This document shows, one piece after another, positions 1 through 6,061 of a stretch of 18,967 bases of DNA. Where the stretch lies: NCBI GenBank assembly GCA_035689345.1, contig DASSLR010000095.1, positions 1-18,967 of the forward strand. Reading direction: 5' to 3'. The notes under the pieces were generated by a model, which did not search any database, had not been told where the DNA came from, and saw only the letters and a program-made list of their open reading frames with translations. Position 1 is the stretch's first letter. Every line of letters begins with the position of its first letter. Position numbers and translations under genes: made by a program. Source of the DNA: CF-118 sp035689345 (lineage in GTDB: Bacteria > Chloroflexota > Dormibacteria > Dormibacterales > Dormibacteraceae).

Positions 1-351
1 CCGCTCATCGGCCTCGGCATCCTGACTGCGGTGCTGCCCATGCTCTCGCCCCAGAAGGGAGAGCAGATGTCGGTCGCGGTCCAGGGTTTCCTGCTGCTCA
101 TATCCGGGGTCTACTACCCGCTCTCGGTGCTGCCGTACCCCATGCAGGTGGCCGGCATGCTGTCGCCGCTCACCTACGCGCTGGCGGGCATCCGCCAGAG
201 CTTGCTGGACGGCAGCTCGCTGCGCGACCAGCTGCCCACGATCGGGATCCTCCTGGCCATGGGCGCGGTGATGATTCCGGCCAGCTTCGCCTTCTTCAGC
301 TGGGCTGAGACTCGGGCCAAGCGCCTTGGATTGCTGAAGCGAAGCGGCTAG
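1..351 (+). CDS. ABC-2 type transporter permease, C-terminal part (5' end outside the window)
   Basis: The frame is open from base 1, so the gene begins upstream; only about 116 C-terminal residues are visible, ending at TAG 349-351. The protein has hydrophobic segments around a GVYYPLSVLPYPMQ motif followed by SPLTYALAGIRQSLLDG. That combination is typical of the last membrane segments of ABC-2 family permeases of drug, polysaccharide or lipid exporters. It would sit in the cytoplasmic membrane and work with an ATPase subunit, which is not in view. The last residues (ETRAKRLGLLKRSG) are basic, as expected for a cytoplasmic tail. A strong GC hairpin follows the stop, so this looks like the end of its transcription unit, unrelated to the dcw genes. 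The substrate cannot be told. Confidence 0.85.
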   Translation, partial: PLIGLGILTAVLPMLSPQKGEQMSVAVQGFLLLISGVYYPLSVLPYPMQVAGMLSPLTYALAGIRQSLLDGSSLRDQLPTIGILLAMGAVMIPASFAFFSWAETRAKRLGLLKRSG

Positions 352-356
352 TCAGG

Positions 357-382
357 CGCGGGGGGATCAGGTTCCCCCCGCG
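357..382 (+). terminator. Strong hairpin after permease gene, terminator-like without T-tract
   Basis: Bases 357-366 (CGCGGGGGGA) pair perfectly with 373-382 (TTCCCCCCGCG without its first T), giving a 10-bp GC-rich stem with a 6-nt loop, only 5 nt past the permease stop codon. No run of T follows (the next bases are G/C rich), so it is not a textbook intrinsic terminator. In high-GC bacteria such U-less hairpins often mark transcript ends, but that is inference here. Confidence 0.5.
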
Positions 383-426
383 GGCCCCCCTCGCCTGGCG
401 ACGCTTGCGGCCCGAGGTACAAAGTC

Positions 427-449
427 GCGGCCGAGTTGACCTCGGCCGC
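427..449 (+). terminator. Second GC-rich stem-loop, possible tandem terminator
   Basis: GCGGCCGAG (427-435) is the exact reverse complement of CTCGGCCGC (441-449), with a 5-nt loop TTGAC. It lies about 45 nt after the first hairpin and has no T-tract. It could act as a second U-less terminator insulating the dcw operon, or as a bidirectional structure; the symmetry does not reveal the strand. Confidence 0.4.
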
Positions 450-599
450 CCCGCCACGCGGGTCGAATGAGGCGCATCTCCGGCCTCGGGCCTGGTGGAA
501 GTGGCGTCAGCCCTTTACAGCGGTCAACCAATTGTCGACCAAACTAATGTTCGTCGATATCACATTCGACCCCCACATATGGGGCAGGCACGACAGCCG

Positions 600-660
600 A
601 CCACAAGATCCTGCGCCGAGCGCCTCGAACGCCTGGGATTGGCCCTCTACATCTTGTGGT
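600..660. repeat. 10-bp perfect inverted repeat, arms 41 nt apart, just upstream of the dcw promoter
   Basis: ACCACAAGAT at 600-609 is the exact reverse complement of ATCTTGTGGT at 651-660. The right arm ends 7 bp before the TTGACA -35 element at 668. The symmetry suggests a two-site operator that could loop, or a cruciform or stem; no protein family is recognised from the site. Confidence 0.5.
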
Positions 661-667
661 AAAGGTA

Positions 668-696
668 TTGACAGACTTAAGGGCGATTGATACGGT
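668..696 (+). promoter_or_regulatory. Promoter of the dcw operon (sigma-70 type, extended -10)
   Basis: A perfect -35 hexamer TTGACA (668-673) is followed by a 17-bp spacer and TACGGT (691-696), which keeps the T, A and final T that matter most in a -10 element. The -10 is directly preceded by TGA (688-690), an extended -10 TGn motif. Transcription would start near 702-704, about 30 nt before the GTG of the small ORF and about 257 nt before mraZ. It is the best promoter match I found by eye upstream of the cluster. Confidence 0.75.
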
Positions 697-709
697 CTGC
701 GGCGAATCG

Positions 710-734
710 CGGTGAACAGTGGGGAGAAGTGGTG
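710..734 (+). promoter_or_regulatory. MraZ-box-like repeats (10-bp period)
   Basis: TGGGG at 720-724 and TGGTG at 730-734 are separated by exactly 5 nt, and a weaker CGGTG lies one more step upstream at 710-714. The flanks also match (AGTGGGGAG / AGTGGTGAA). MraZ proteins are known to bind TGGGN-type direct repeats spaced by 5 nt near their own promoter, so this is a likely autoregulatory operator. It lies just downstream of the predicted transcription start and overlaps both the Shine-Dalgarno GGGGAG (721-726) and the GTG start of the small ORF at 732. Confidence 0.6.
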
Positions 735-959
735 AATTCCGCAGCCGTCGCAGCATACGTCGCACCCTACGTCTCAGTACGGCACGCCATACACCTCCTC
801 TACGCCACTTCTCCCTACAGCCGCGATGGGCGCTCCCTGGGTATGAACCTTCGGTACGACAAGAACGGCGCCCGGCTCCCGCTCGAGCTGTACGGCTGCG
901 GCTGCAGCATCTGCGCCAGCCAGCAGCGCAAGCTTCGCCGCTTCTGGCAGGCGCGGTGA
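732..959 (+). CDS. Small uncharacterised protein (75 aa) ahead of mraZ, with a CxCxxC cluster
   Basis: I do not recognise this protein. The chosen start is GTG 732 (GTG 729 is equally possible), with a purine-rich GGGGAG at 721-726 a few bases upstream and a strong promoter before it. An earlier in-frame TTG at 687 falls inside the promoter and is excluded. The frame ends at TGA 957-959, directly against the GTG of mraZ and in the same frame. Codon third positions are mostly G or C, as in the real genes around it. The C-terminal third contains GCGCSICASQQRKLRRFW: three cysteines in CxCxxC spacing followed by a basic stretch, which might bind a metal or nucleic acid, though that is guesswork. 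No signal peptide or clear membrane segment is seen. It could instead be a leader region without a protein product. Confidence 0.5.
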   Translation: MNSAAVAAYVAPYVSVRHAIHLLYATSPYSRDGRSLGMNLRYDKNGARLPLELYGCGCSICASQQRKLRRFWQAR

Positions 960-1391
960 GTGTTCACCGGCGCGCACAGGGTCCGCGTGGACGAGAAGGG
1001 GCGGCTGGCCATCCCGGCGGGATTCCGCAAGCAGCTGCCGGAGGGCAGCTTCGTGTCGGTAGGCCTGGACCGGGTGCTCGCGATCTACCCGCCCGAGGTG
1101 TGGGCGGCGCTGGCCGACGAGCTGCGAGCGCCGTTGCAGGGGCCGGACCAGCGAGCGTTGGCACGGACGCTCTACTCGCTGTCCGACAGCTTCGAGCCCG
1201 ACGGCCAGGGCCGGATCACGCTCTCGGCGGAGTCACGCCGGGCGGCGGGGATCGAAGCGCCATCGACGGCGGTCGTGATCGGGAGCGGGTCGAGGGTCGA
1301 AATCTGGCCCGAGGCCCGATGGAACAGCTACAGCGCCGACGCGCAAGAACGTTTTACCGAATTCGCTGACAGGGTGATCTCAGGACACTGA
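960..1391 (+). CDS. mraZ: MraZ, transcriptional regulator of the dcw cluster
   Basis: The 143-residue protein has the family's two SpoVT-AbrB-like half-domains. The first carries DEKGRLAIP at residues 11-19 and the second DGQGRITLS from residue 81, the repeated DxxGRxxxP signature. Start GTG 960 gives the typical MF-G N-terminus, so it is preferred although the upstream ribosome site is weak (AGGCG); translation may be coupled to the small ORF that stops immediately before it. MraZ is a ring-forming DNA-binding protein that represses its own operon, and box-like repeats are present at 710-734. Its stop overlaps the proposed CTG start of rsmH. Length and motifs are normal for the family. Confidence 0.95.
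   Translation: MFTGAHRVRVDEKGRLAIPAGFRKQLPEGSFVSVGLDRVLAIYPPEVWAALADELRAPLQGPDQRALARTLYSLSDSFEPDGQGRITLSAESRRAAGIEAPSTAVVIGSGSRVEIWPEARWNSYSADAQERFTEFADRVISGH
1373..1379 (+). promoter_or_regulatory. Shine-Dalgarno deciding the CTG start of rsmH
   Basis: GGTGATC is a 7-nt match to the complement of the usual 16S rRNA 3' end (GATCACC). It lies inside the mraZ coding end, 8 nt before CTG 1388. An in-frame stop (TGA 1367-1369) rules out any earlier start. Confidence 0.5.
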
Positions 1392-2314
1392 CCGGAGCCC
1401 ATCAGCCCGCACTTTCAAAAGAGGTAATAGAGCTGCTCGAACCCCGCAAGGGGGCAGTCGCGATCGACTGCACCCTGGGGCAGGCGGGACACGCCCGCCT
1501 GATCCTCGAGAGGATCGTTCCGGGCGGCCGGCTGCTCGGGATCGACCGTGATCCCGCCGCAATCGATGCCGGTCGTCGCGTTCTAGCTGACTTTCACTCG
1601 GCCGCCACCCTCGTCCAGGGACGCTTCGGCGACCTGGGCGAGCTGGCGGCCGCCAATGGTTTCGACCCCGCGGACACGATCCTTTTCGACTTCGGCATCT
1701 CCAGCGCTCAGCTCGACGATCCGGAGCGTGGATTCAGCTTCCGCGCCGACGGTCCGCTCGACATGCGCATGGACACGAAGTCCCCGCTCACCGCCGCCAG
1801 GATCGTCAACGAGTACGACGCGGCGGAGATCCAGCGCATGCTCCGCGAGTACGGCGAGGAGCGCTGGTCGCACCGGATCGCACAGTTCATCGTGGCGCGG
1901 CGCCCGCTGCGCACCACGCGCGATCTGGTGCAGGCCGTGGAGGCCGCCATCCCGCGAAGGGCCTGGCCGCGCGACATCCACGTCGCGACCCGGACGTTTC
2001 AGGGCCTGCGCATCGCGGTCAACGACGAGCTCGGCCAGATCGAGCAGGGATTGCAGGCAGCTCTAAAGATTCTCAACCCCGGTGGTCGTATGGCGACGAT
2101 CAGCTTCCATTCACTGGAAGACCGCTTGGTGAAGTCATTCTTCATCGTCGAGTCCAAGGACTGCATCTGCCCCCCCCAGCAACCAGTCTGCACCTGCGGC
2201 CACCGGGCTTCCCTTCGCATCGTCACCAAGCATGTGGTCCGTCCCTCCGCCGAGGAGGTGGCCGCCAACCCGCGAGCGAGGTCGTCTCGCCTGCGGGTGG
2301 CCGAAAAGATCTAG
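1388..2314 (+). CDS. rsmH: 16S rRNA (cytosine(1402)-N(4))-methyltransferase RsmH (MraW), apparent CTG start
   Basis: RsmH methylates N4 of C1402 in the ribosomal P site using S-adenosylmethionine. The frame shows family features along its length: AHQPALSKEVIELL at the N-terminus, DCTLGQAGHA in the SAM-binding loop, LLGIDRDP, DFGISSAQLDDPERGFSF, ATRTFQGLRIAVNDEL, ISFHSLEDRLVK, a cysteine cluster (CICPPQQPVCTCGH) and the C-terminal NPRARSSRLRVAEK. From CTG 1388 the protein is 308 aa, the usual size. No ATG, GTG or TTG exists between the in-frame stop at 1367-1369 and ATG 1763, and starting at 1763 would delete the SAM site. The CTG overlaps the mraZ stop as CTGA, matching the NTGA overlaps elsewhere in this operon. 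The glycine loop GQAGH differs from the common GxGGH. Confidence 0.92.
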   Translation: MTGAHQPALSKEVIELLEPRKGAVAIDCTLGQAGHARLILERIVPGGRLLGIDRDPAAIDAGRRVLADFHSAATLVQGRFGDLGELAAANGFDPADTILFDFGISSAQLDDPERGFSFRADGPLDMRMDTKSPLTAARIVNEYDAAEIQRMLREYGEERWSHRIAQFIVARRPLRTTRDLVQAVEAAIPRRAWPRDIHVATRTFQGLRIAVNDELGQIEQGLQAALKILNPGGRMATISFHSLEDRLVKSFFIVESKDCICPPQQPVCTCGHRASLRIVTKHVVRPSAEEVAANPRARSSRLRVAEKI

Positions 2315-2342
2315 GTCGCTCTTCACCCCTCCCAAGCCCTGG

Positions 2343-2390
2343 TGGCCGGTTCAACCCCTCCGGCCATCAGGCACCAACAACGTCGTTGTT
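2343..2390 (+). promoter_or_regulatory. rsmH-ftsL gap: stem-loop plus 15-bp palindrome
   Basis: Two structures lie in the 106-nt gap after rsmH. TGGCCGG (2343-2349) pairs with CCGGCCA (2360-2366) around a 10-nt loop. AACAACG-T-CGTTGTT (2376-2390) is a perfect palindrome with 7-nt arms and a single central base, operator-like. No good -35/-10 pair was seen next to them, so an internal promoter is not claimed. Confidence 0.4.
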
Positions 2391-2420
2391 CACGTCCCAG
2401 CAAACGATGAGGCACACGAT

Positions 2421-2948
2421 TTGACGTCCACGAAAATACTGACCCGACGCCGGCTCGGCGCTCACGGCGTGCCGCACGCACCCGTGACGACCGTCCGCCG
2501 CCGGCGCACGCGTGGCTTCGTGCAGGTGGCGAGCGCCGCCACGGCCGAACGCCTGCGCCTGAACCGGTTCGGCCACGCCTACCTCGGGTTGGGCGCGGTG
2601 CTGATCGGCGTCCTTTTCTATCTGGCGCTGGCCGCGCAGGTCACGCAGTCCTCGTACCAGATCCAGCAGCTGCAGGACCAGCAGCGCCAGCTGCTCGCGG
2701 AGCAGGACCAGCTCAAGTACCAGGAGGTCACCCTGCAGGCGCCGGCGCAGGTCGAGCAGCAGGCGTCGCAGAGCGGCATGCAGCGCGTGCCACCGGCCAA
2801 GCTCGTCACCGCGCAGCCTGTCGCGATCAACCTCGAAGCCCCCATCGGCGCGCCGCCCACCGATCAGACCCCGCTGTGGGAGCGTGCGCTCGCCGCCCTC
2901 GTCACCCGCATCGGCGTCACCCGTGACGCCATGGCCGCCACCCACTAA
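2421..2948 (+). CDS. ftsL: FtsL/DivIC-like cell division protein
   Basis: A 175-residue bitopic protein: an arginine-rich cytoplasmic N-terminus, one membrane segment at about residues 52-72, then a Gln-rich coiled coil (about 78-118: IQQLQDQQRQLLAEQDQL) and a Pro/Ala-rich outer tail. Position between rsmH and the PBP gene and this topology identify it as the FtsL slot; sequence conservation in this family is very low, so the name rests on context and topology. FtsL joins FtsQ/DivIB and DivIC in the septal complex that activates FtsW-FtsI. TTG 2421 is chosen because GAGG (2409-2412) lies 8 nt upstream; a GTG at 2469 is a possible later start. The frame also extends upstream over the rsmH end, but that part does not look coding. 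Its TAA is followed immediately by the next start, GTG 2949. Confidence 0.8.
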   Translation: MTSTKILTRRRLGAHGVPHAPVTTVRRRRTRGFVQVASAATAERLRLNRFGHAYLGLGAVLIGVLFYLALAAQVTQSSYQIQQLQDQQRQLLAEQDQLKYQEVTLQAPAQVEQQASQSGMQRVPPAKLVTAQPVAINLEAPIGAPPTDQTPLWERALAALVTRIGVTRDAMAATH

Positions 2949-4706
2949 GTGGAAACGGGACTCCGATTCGGAGCCCCGCAGCGCGGTGCTAAGAGCTTGC
3001 CCGGACGCTGGCGCGTGCTCGCGCTCGTGCTGGTCGCGGCGCTTCTCGCAAGCCTGGTGTGGACGCGACTGGCCTACTGGCAGGTCGTGCGCCACGTCGA
3101 CCTCGCGGCCAGCGCGCAGGCGCAGTACCGAGAGGTGGTCGAGCTGCCCGCGATACGAGGCGCCATCTTCGACCGCAACCTGAAGCAGCTGGTCGTCAAC
3201 ACGACCGTGTACTCGGCTTTCGTATCGCCGGACCAGATCCCCGACAGCCAGCGCGCCCGCGTCGCGCTCGCCCTGGCCACGGTGCTCGGCGCGGACGCGC
3301 CGAAAGTGAACCAGATCCTGGCCTCCGGCAAGAAGTTCGCCTACATCGCGCGCCGCTTCTCCAAGGACAAGGCCGACCAGCTGCGCTCGATGCTGCTGCC
3401 CGGCGTGGGTCTCGAGGAGGAGCAGCAGCGCGCCTACCTTCCTGGCATCGCGGGCTCGAGCCTCGCGGCCAACCTGCTCGGCTTCGTCAACTACGACGGC
3501 GAGGGCCAGTACGGCATCGAGAGCTACTACCAGAAGCAGCTGGCCGGGACGCCGGGCTACATCTCGAGCTACCGCGACCTGGCCAACCGCGAGATCGTGC
3601 TCGGCACGCACACCCACCAGGATCCGGTCAACGGCGCCGATCTGGTGCTCTCGCTCGACTCGAACATCCAGTACGCCGCGGAGCAGGCGCTGGCCGACGG
3701 CGTGAAGAAGGCCAACGCGGAGAGCGGCAGCGTCCTGATCATGGACCCGTCCACCGGCGGCATCATCGCGTGGGCCGACTACCCGAGCTACAACGCGAAC
3801 GATTTCATCCACACCGACCCATCGCACTTTCTCGACAACATCTCGAGCTCGGTGTACGAACCGGGGTCCGTGATGAAGGTCGTCACCCTCTCCGGCGCCA
3901 TCAACGCCGGCGCGATCACGCCGAACATGGTCATCAACGACCCAGGCTTCGTGTACGTCGGTGGCTACCGGATCTACGACTGGGACCGCGCCAATCACGG
4001 CAACATCACCTACACCTACGTGCTCCAGCACTCGCTCAACGTCGGCGCGATGAAGGCGATGCTGGCCGAGGGGCACACCAACTTCTACAACTACCTGCAG
4101 GCGTTCGGGCTGACCAAGGAGAGCGGCATCGACGTGGCGGCCGAGGACACAGTGGCCCCGCCTTCGGCCGCCAAGATGGCCGACTCGCAGTACGCGACCA
4201 CGTCGTTCGGCCAGGGCATCGACGTGAACATGGTGCAGATGCTGTCGGCCGTGAACGTCATCGCCAACGGCGGCAAGTACGCGCCCCCGCACGTCGTGGA
4301 GCGCATCGGCAACAACCTCAACCCACTGCTGCTGCAGCCGCAGAAGCAGGTCATCAGCGCGGCGACCGCGCTGCAGATGACGCAGATGATGGAACAGGTC
4401 GTGCAGCACGGCTCGGGCTGGATGTCGCGGGTTAGAGGCTTCGAGCTCGACCAGGCCGGCAAGACGGGCACCTCGCAGATCCCCGTCAACGGCAAGTACA
4501 CGCTCGACGTCTGGGCTTCGTACGTGGGCTTCCTGCCGGCCCTCCACCCGAAGTTCACGATGATCGTAGTGATGCGCAAGCCGCACTACCCGGGAAGCAA
4601 CCGGGACTGGACGCTCAACGACGGCTACATCACGGCCGCGCCCGTGTGGCAGAAGATCGCCCAGCAGATCGTGGTGGACTGGCGCATAACACCCGACCCC
4701 CGGTAG
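2949..4706 (+). CDS. ftsI: Septal class B penicillin-binding protein (FtsI/PBP2-type transpeptidase)
   Basis: The 585-residue protein has a short cytoplasmic tail, one membrane anchor at about residues 22-42, a PBP dimerisation domain starting with RGAIFDRN, and a transpeptidase domain. Active-site motifs are SVMK (Ser307 nucleophile, Lys310), SLN (362-364) and KTGT (505-508). It cross-links septal peptidoglycan outside the membrane, as partner of FtsW. The protein ends soon after the transpeptidase domain (about 80 residues past KTG) and has no C-terminal PASTA repeats, unlike many Gram-positive relatives. GTG 2949 follows the ftsL stop with no spacing. The next gene is murF after 17 nt, so the murE usually found here is missing. 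Assignment to FtsI rather than an elongation PBP rests on the dcw position. Confidence 0.95.
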   Translation: METGLRFGAPQRGAKSLPGRWRVLALVLVAALLASLVWTRLAYWQVVRHVDLAASAQAQYREVVELPAIRGAIFDRNLKQLVVNTTVYSAFVSPDQIPDSQRARVALALATVLGADAPKVNQILASGKKFAYIARRFSKDKADQLRSMLLPGVGLEEEQQRAYLPGIAGSSLAANLLGFVNYDGEGQYGIESYYQKQLAGTPGYISSYRDLANREIVLGTHTHQDPVNGADLVLSLDSNIQYAAEQALADGVKKANAESGSVLIMDPSTGGIIAWADYPSYNANDFIHTDPSHFLDNISSSVYEPGSVMKVVTLSGAINAGAITPNMVINDPGFVYVGGYRIYDWDRANHGNITYTYVLQHSLNVGAMKAMLAEGHTNFYNYLQAFGLTKESGIDVAAEDTVAPPSAAKMADSQYATTSFGQGIDVNMVQMLSAVNVIANGGKYAPPHVVERIGNNLNPLLLQPQKQVISAATALQMTQMMEQVVQHGSGWMSRVRGFELDQAGKTGTSQIPVNGKYTLDVWASYVGFLPALHPKFTMIVVMRKPHYPGSNRDWTLNDGYITAAPVWQKIAQQIVVDWRITPDPR

Positions 4707-4723
4707 CGCGTTCCATATAGCTG

Positions 4724-6061
4724 ATGAAGCTCACGCTCCTCGACCTGCTCGAGGCGACAGGGGGTGGAGAGGTCGGCGGCACGCAGGTCGCTGAGCGCTT
4801 CGCCACCTATCACACCGATTCGCGCGAGGTGCAGCCCGGCGGCCTCTTCTTCGCCCTGCGGGGCGCGGAGATGGACGGCCACCAGTTCGTGCCGGATGCC
4901 ATCACCCGCGGCGCGGCCGCGGTGGTGGTCGACCGCAAGCTCGAAGCGCCGACCGGCATCGTCGAGATCGTCGTGCCGGACACGTGGAAGGCGCTCTACG
5001 ACGTGGCCGCGCTCGTGCTCGCGCGCGTCAAGCCCCTGGTCGTCGGCATCACCGGCAGCAACGGCAAGACCTCGACCAAAGAGATGACCGCGGCCGTCCT
5101 GGCGACGAAGTTCGAGGTGCTCCGCAACACGGGCAACCTCAACACCGAGACCGGCGTACCGCTCACGATCCTGCGCCTGGAGCCGAACCACCAGGCGCTG
5201 GTGCTGGAGATGGGTCTGCAGCGCGCGGGAGACATCGAGCGCCTGGCGTCGCTCGCGCGGCCGAGCATCGGCGTGATCACCAACATCGGCACGGTGCACA
5301 TGGAGTTCTTCGAGAAGCAGGAGGACCTAGCCCGGGCGAAAGGCGAGCTGGTCACGGGCCTTCCACCGGACGGCCACGCGGTGCTGAACGCCGACGATCG
5401 CTATTTCGGGATGCTGTCGGCGATGTCGACCGCGCCGGTCACGAGCTTCGGCATCGAGGGAGGCGACTTCCGCGTCAGCGGCTACAAGCCGGCCGCGGAT
5501 GGCGGGTGTCAGTTCACCGTTCGGGGCACTCACGTGGAGCTCGCGATGACCGGGCGTCATCAGGCTTTGAACGCGGCCGCCACGCTGGCCGCGGGCGAGG
5601 CCGCGGGTGTGCCGCTCGACGAGGGCGCGAGCGCGTTACGGACCGTCGCCGTCGACCATCGCCTCCAGGAGTTCACGACTCGGGCCGGCTTCGTGGTCGT
5701 CGACGACGCTTACAACGCGAGCCCCGAGTCGATGCTCGCGGCCTTCGCGGCCATGACCGAACGCCCGCACGACGGCCGCCTGCTCGCGGTGCTCGGGCAC
5801 ATGGGGGAGCTGGGCGACGCCGCCGGCGACGCGCACCGCCACGTCGGCGAAGCGGCCGCGCGCACCTTCGATGAGGTCGCCGTCGTCGACACGCCGCTCG
5901 GCCGCCTCCTGGCGGAGGCCGCGAAAGCCGAGATCGTCCCCGACAACCGCGCCGCTGTCGCGTGGGTGCGCGCGCACGCGCGCGAGGGCGACCGGGTGCT
6001 GGTCAAGGCGTCGCACAGCCGTCACCTGGAAGAGGTGGTGAAGGAGCTGACCGCGGCTTGA
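4724..6061 (+). CDS. murF: UDP-N-acetylmuramoyl-tripeptide--D-alanyl-D-alanine ligase MurF
   Basis: MurF adds D-Ala-D-Ala to the UDP-MurNAc-tripeptide in the cytoplasm, the last soluble step of the lipid II precursor. The 445-residue protein has the Mur ligase layout. The N-terminal domain contains HTDSREVQPGGLFFAL. The ATP site is GITGSNGKTS at residues 108-117 (Lys115), followed by TGNLNTETGVPLT, LEMG and ITNIGTVHMEFF. The C-terminal domain has DDAYNASPESM, VLGHMGELG and VKASHSRHLEEVV, which is MurF-specific. The DNPR-type motif of MurE is absent. ATG 4724 has little Shine-Dalgarno upstream. The stop overlaps the TTG start of mraY (TTGA). Confidence 0.95.
   Translation: MKLTLLDLLEATGGGEVGGTQVAERFATYHTDSREVQPGGLFFALRGAEMDGHQFVPDAITRGAAAVVVDRKLEAPTGIVEIVVPDTWKALYDVAALVLARVKPLVVGITGSNGKTSTKEMTAAVLATKFEVLRNTGNLNTETGVPLTILRLEPNHQALVLEMGLQRAGDIERLASLARPSIGVITNIGTVHMEFFEKQEDLARAKGELVTGLPPDGHAVLNADDRYFGMLSAMSTAPVTSFGIEGGDFRVSGYKPAADGGCQFTVRGTHVELAMTGRHQALNAAATLAAGEAAGVPLDEGASALRTVAVDHRLQEFTTRAGFVVVDDAYNASPESMLAAFAAMTERPHDGRLLAVLGHMGELGDAAGDAHRHVGEAAARTFDEVAVVDTPLGRLLAEAAKAEIVPDNRAAVAWVRAHAREGDRVLVKASHSRHLEEVVKELTAA

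Larger units (their letters stand above)
352..731. other. 380-nt non-coding region between permease gene and dcw operon
   Basis: No convincing gene is seen here. It holds, in order: a 10-bp GC-rich hairpin (357-382), a second 9-bp hairpin (427-449), and a stretch at about 515-700 that is clearly richer in A+T than the surrounding genes. The AT-richer part contains a small CCCCA/TGGGG stem-loop near 570-584, a 10-bp inverted repeat (600-609 with 651-660), a promoter (668-696) and MraZ-box-like repeats (710-734). A possible reading frame at 436-690 would run across the promoter and has no family resemblance, so I do not call it. Confidence 0.7.

Noticed and set aside
436..690. 84-codon frame in the upstream non-coding region
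   Set aside because: It begins in a hairpin loop, runs across the promoter -35 element and shows no family resemblance.
719..1369. 216-codon + strand frame overlapping the small ORF and mraZ
   Set aside because: It is out of frame with MraZ, which is certain, and is a low-complexity Arg/Ala/Gly-rich shadow.
2367..4586. A 739-codon open frame on the minus strand opposite ftsL and ftsI
   Set aside because: The opposite strand encodes a clear PBP with all motifs. Long antisense frames arise from GC-rich codon third positions, and the translation is low-complexity, rich in Arg, Val, Asp and His, with no domain.
4724..6061. Possible MurE instead of MurF
   Set aside because: The C-terminal motifs (DDAYNASPESM, VLGHMGELG) are MurF-type and no DNPR-type motif is present.
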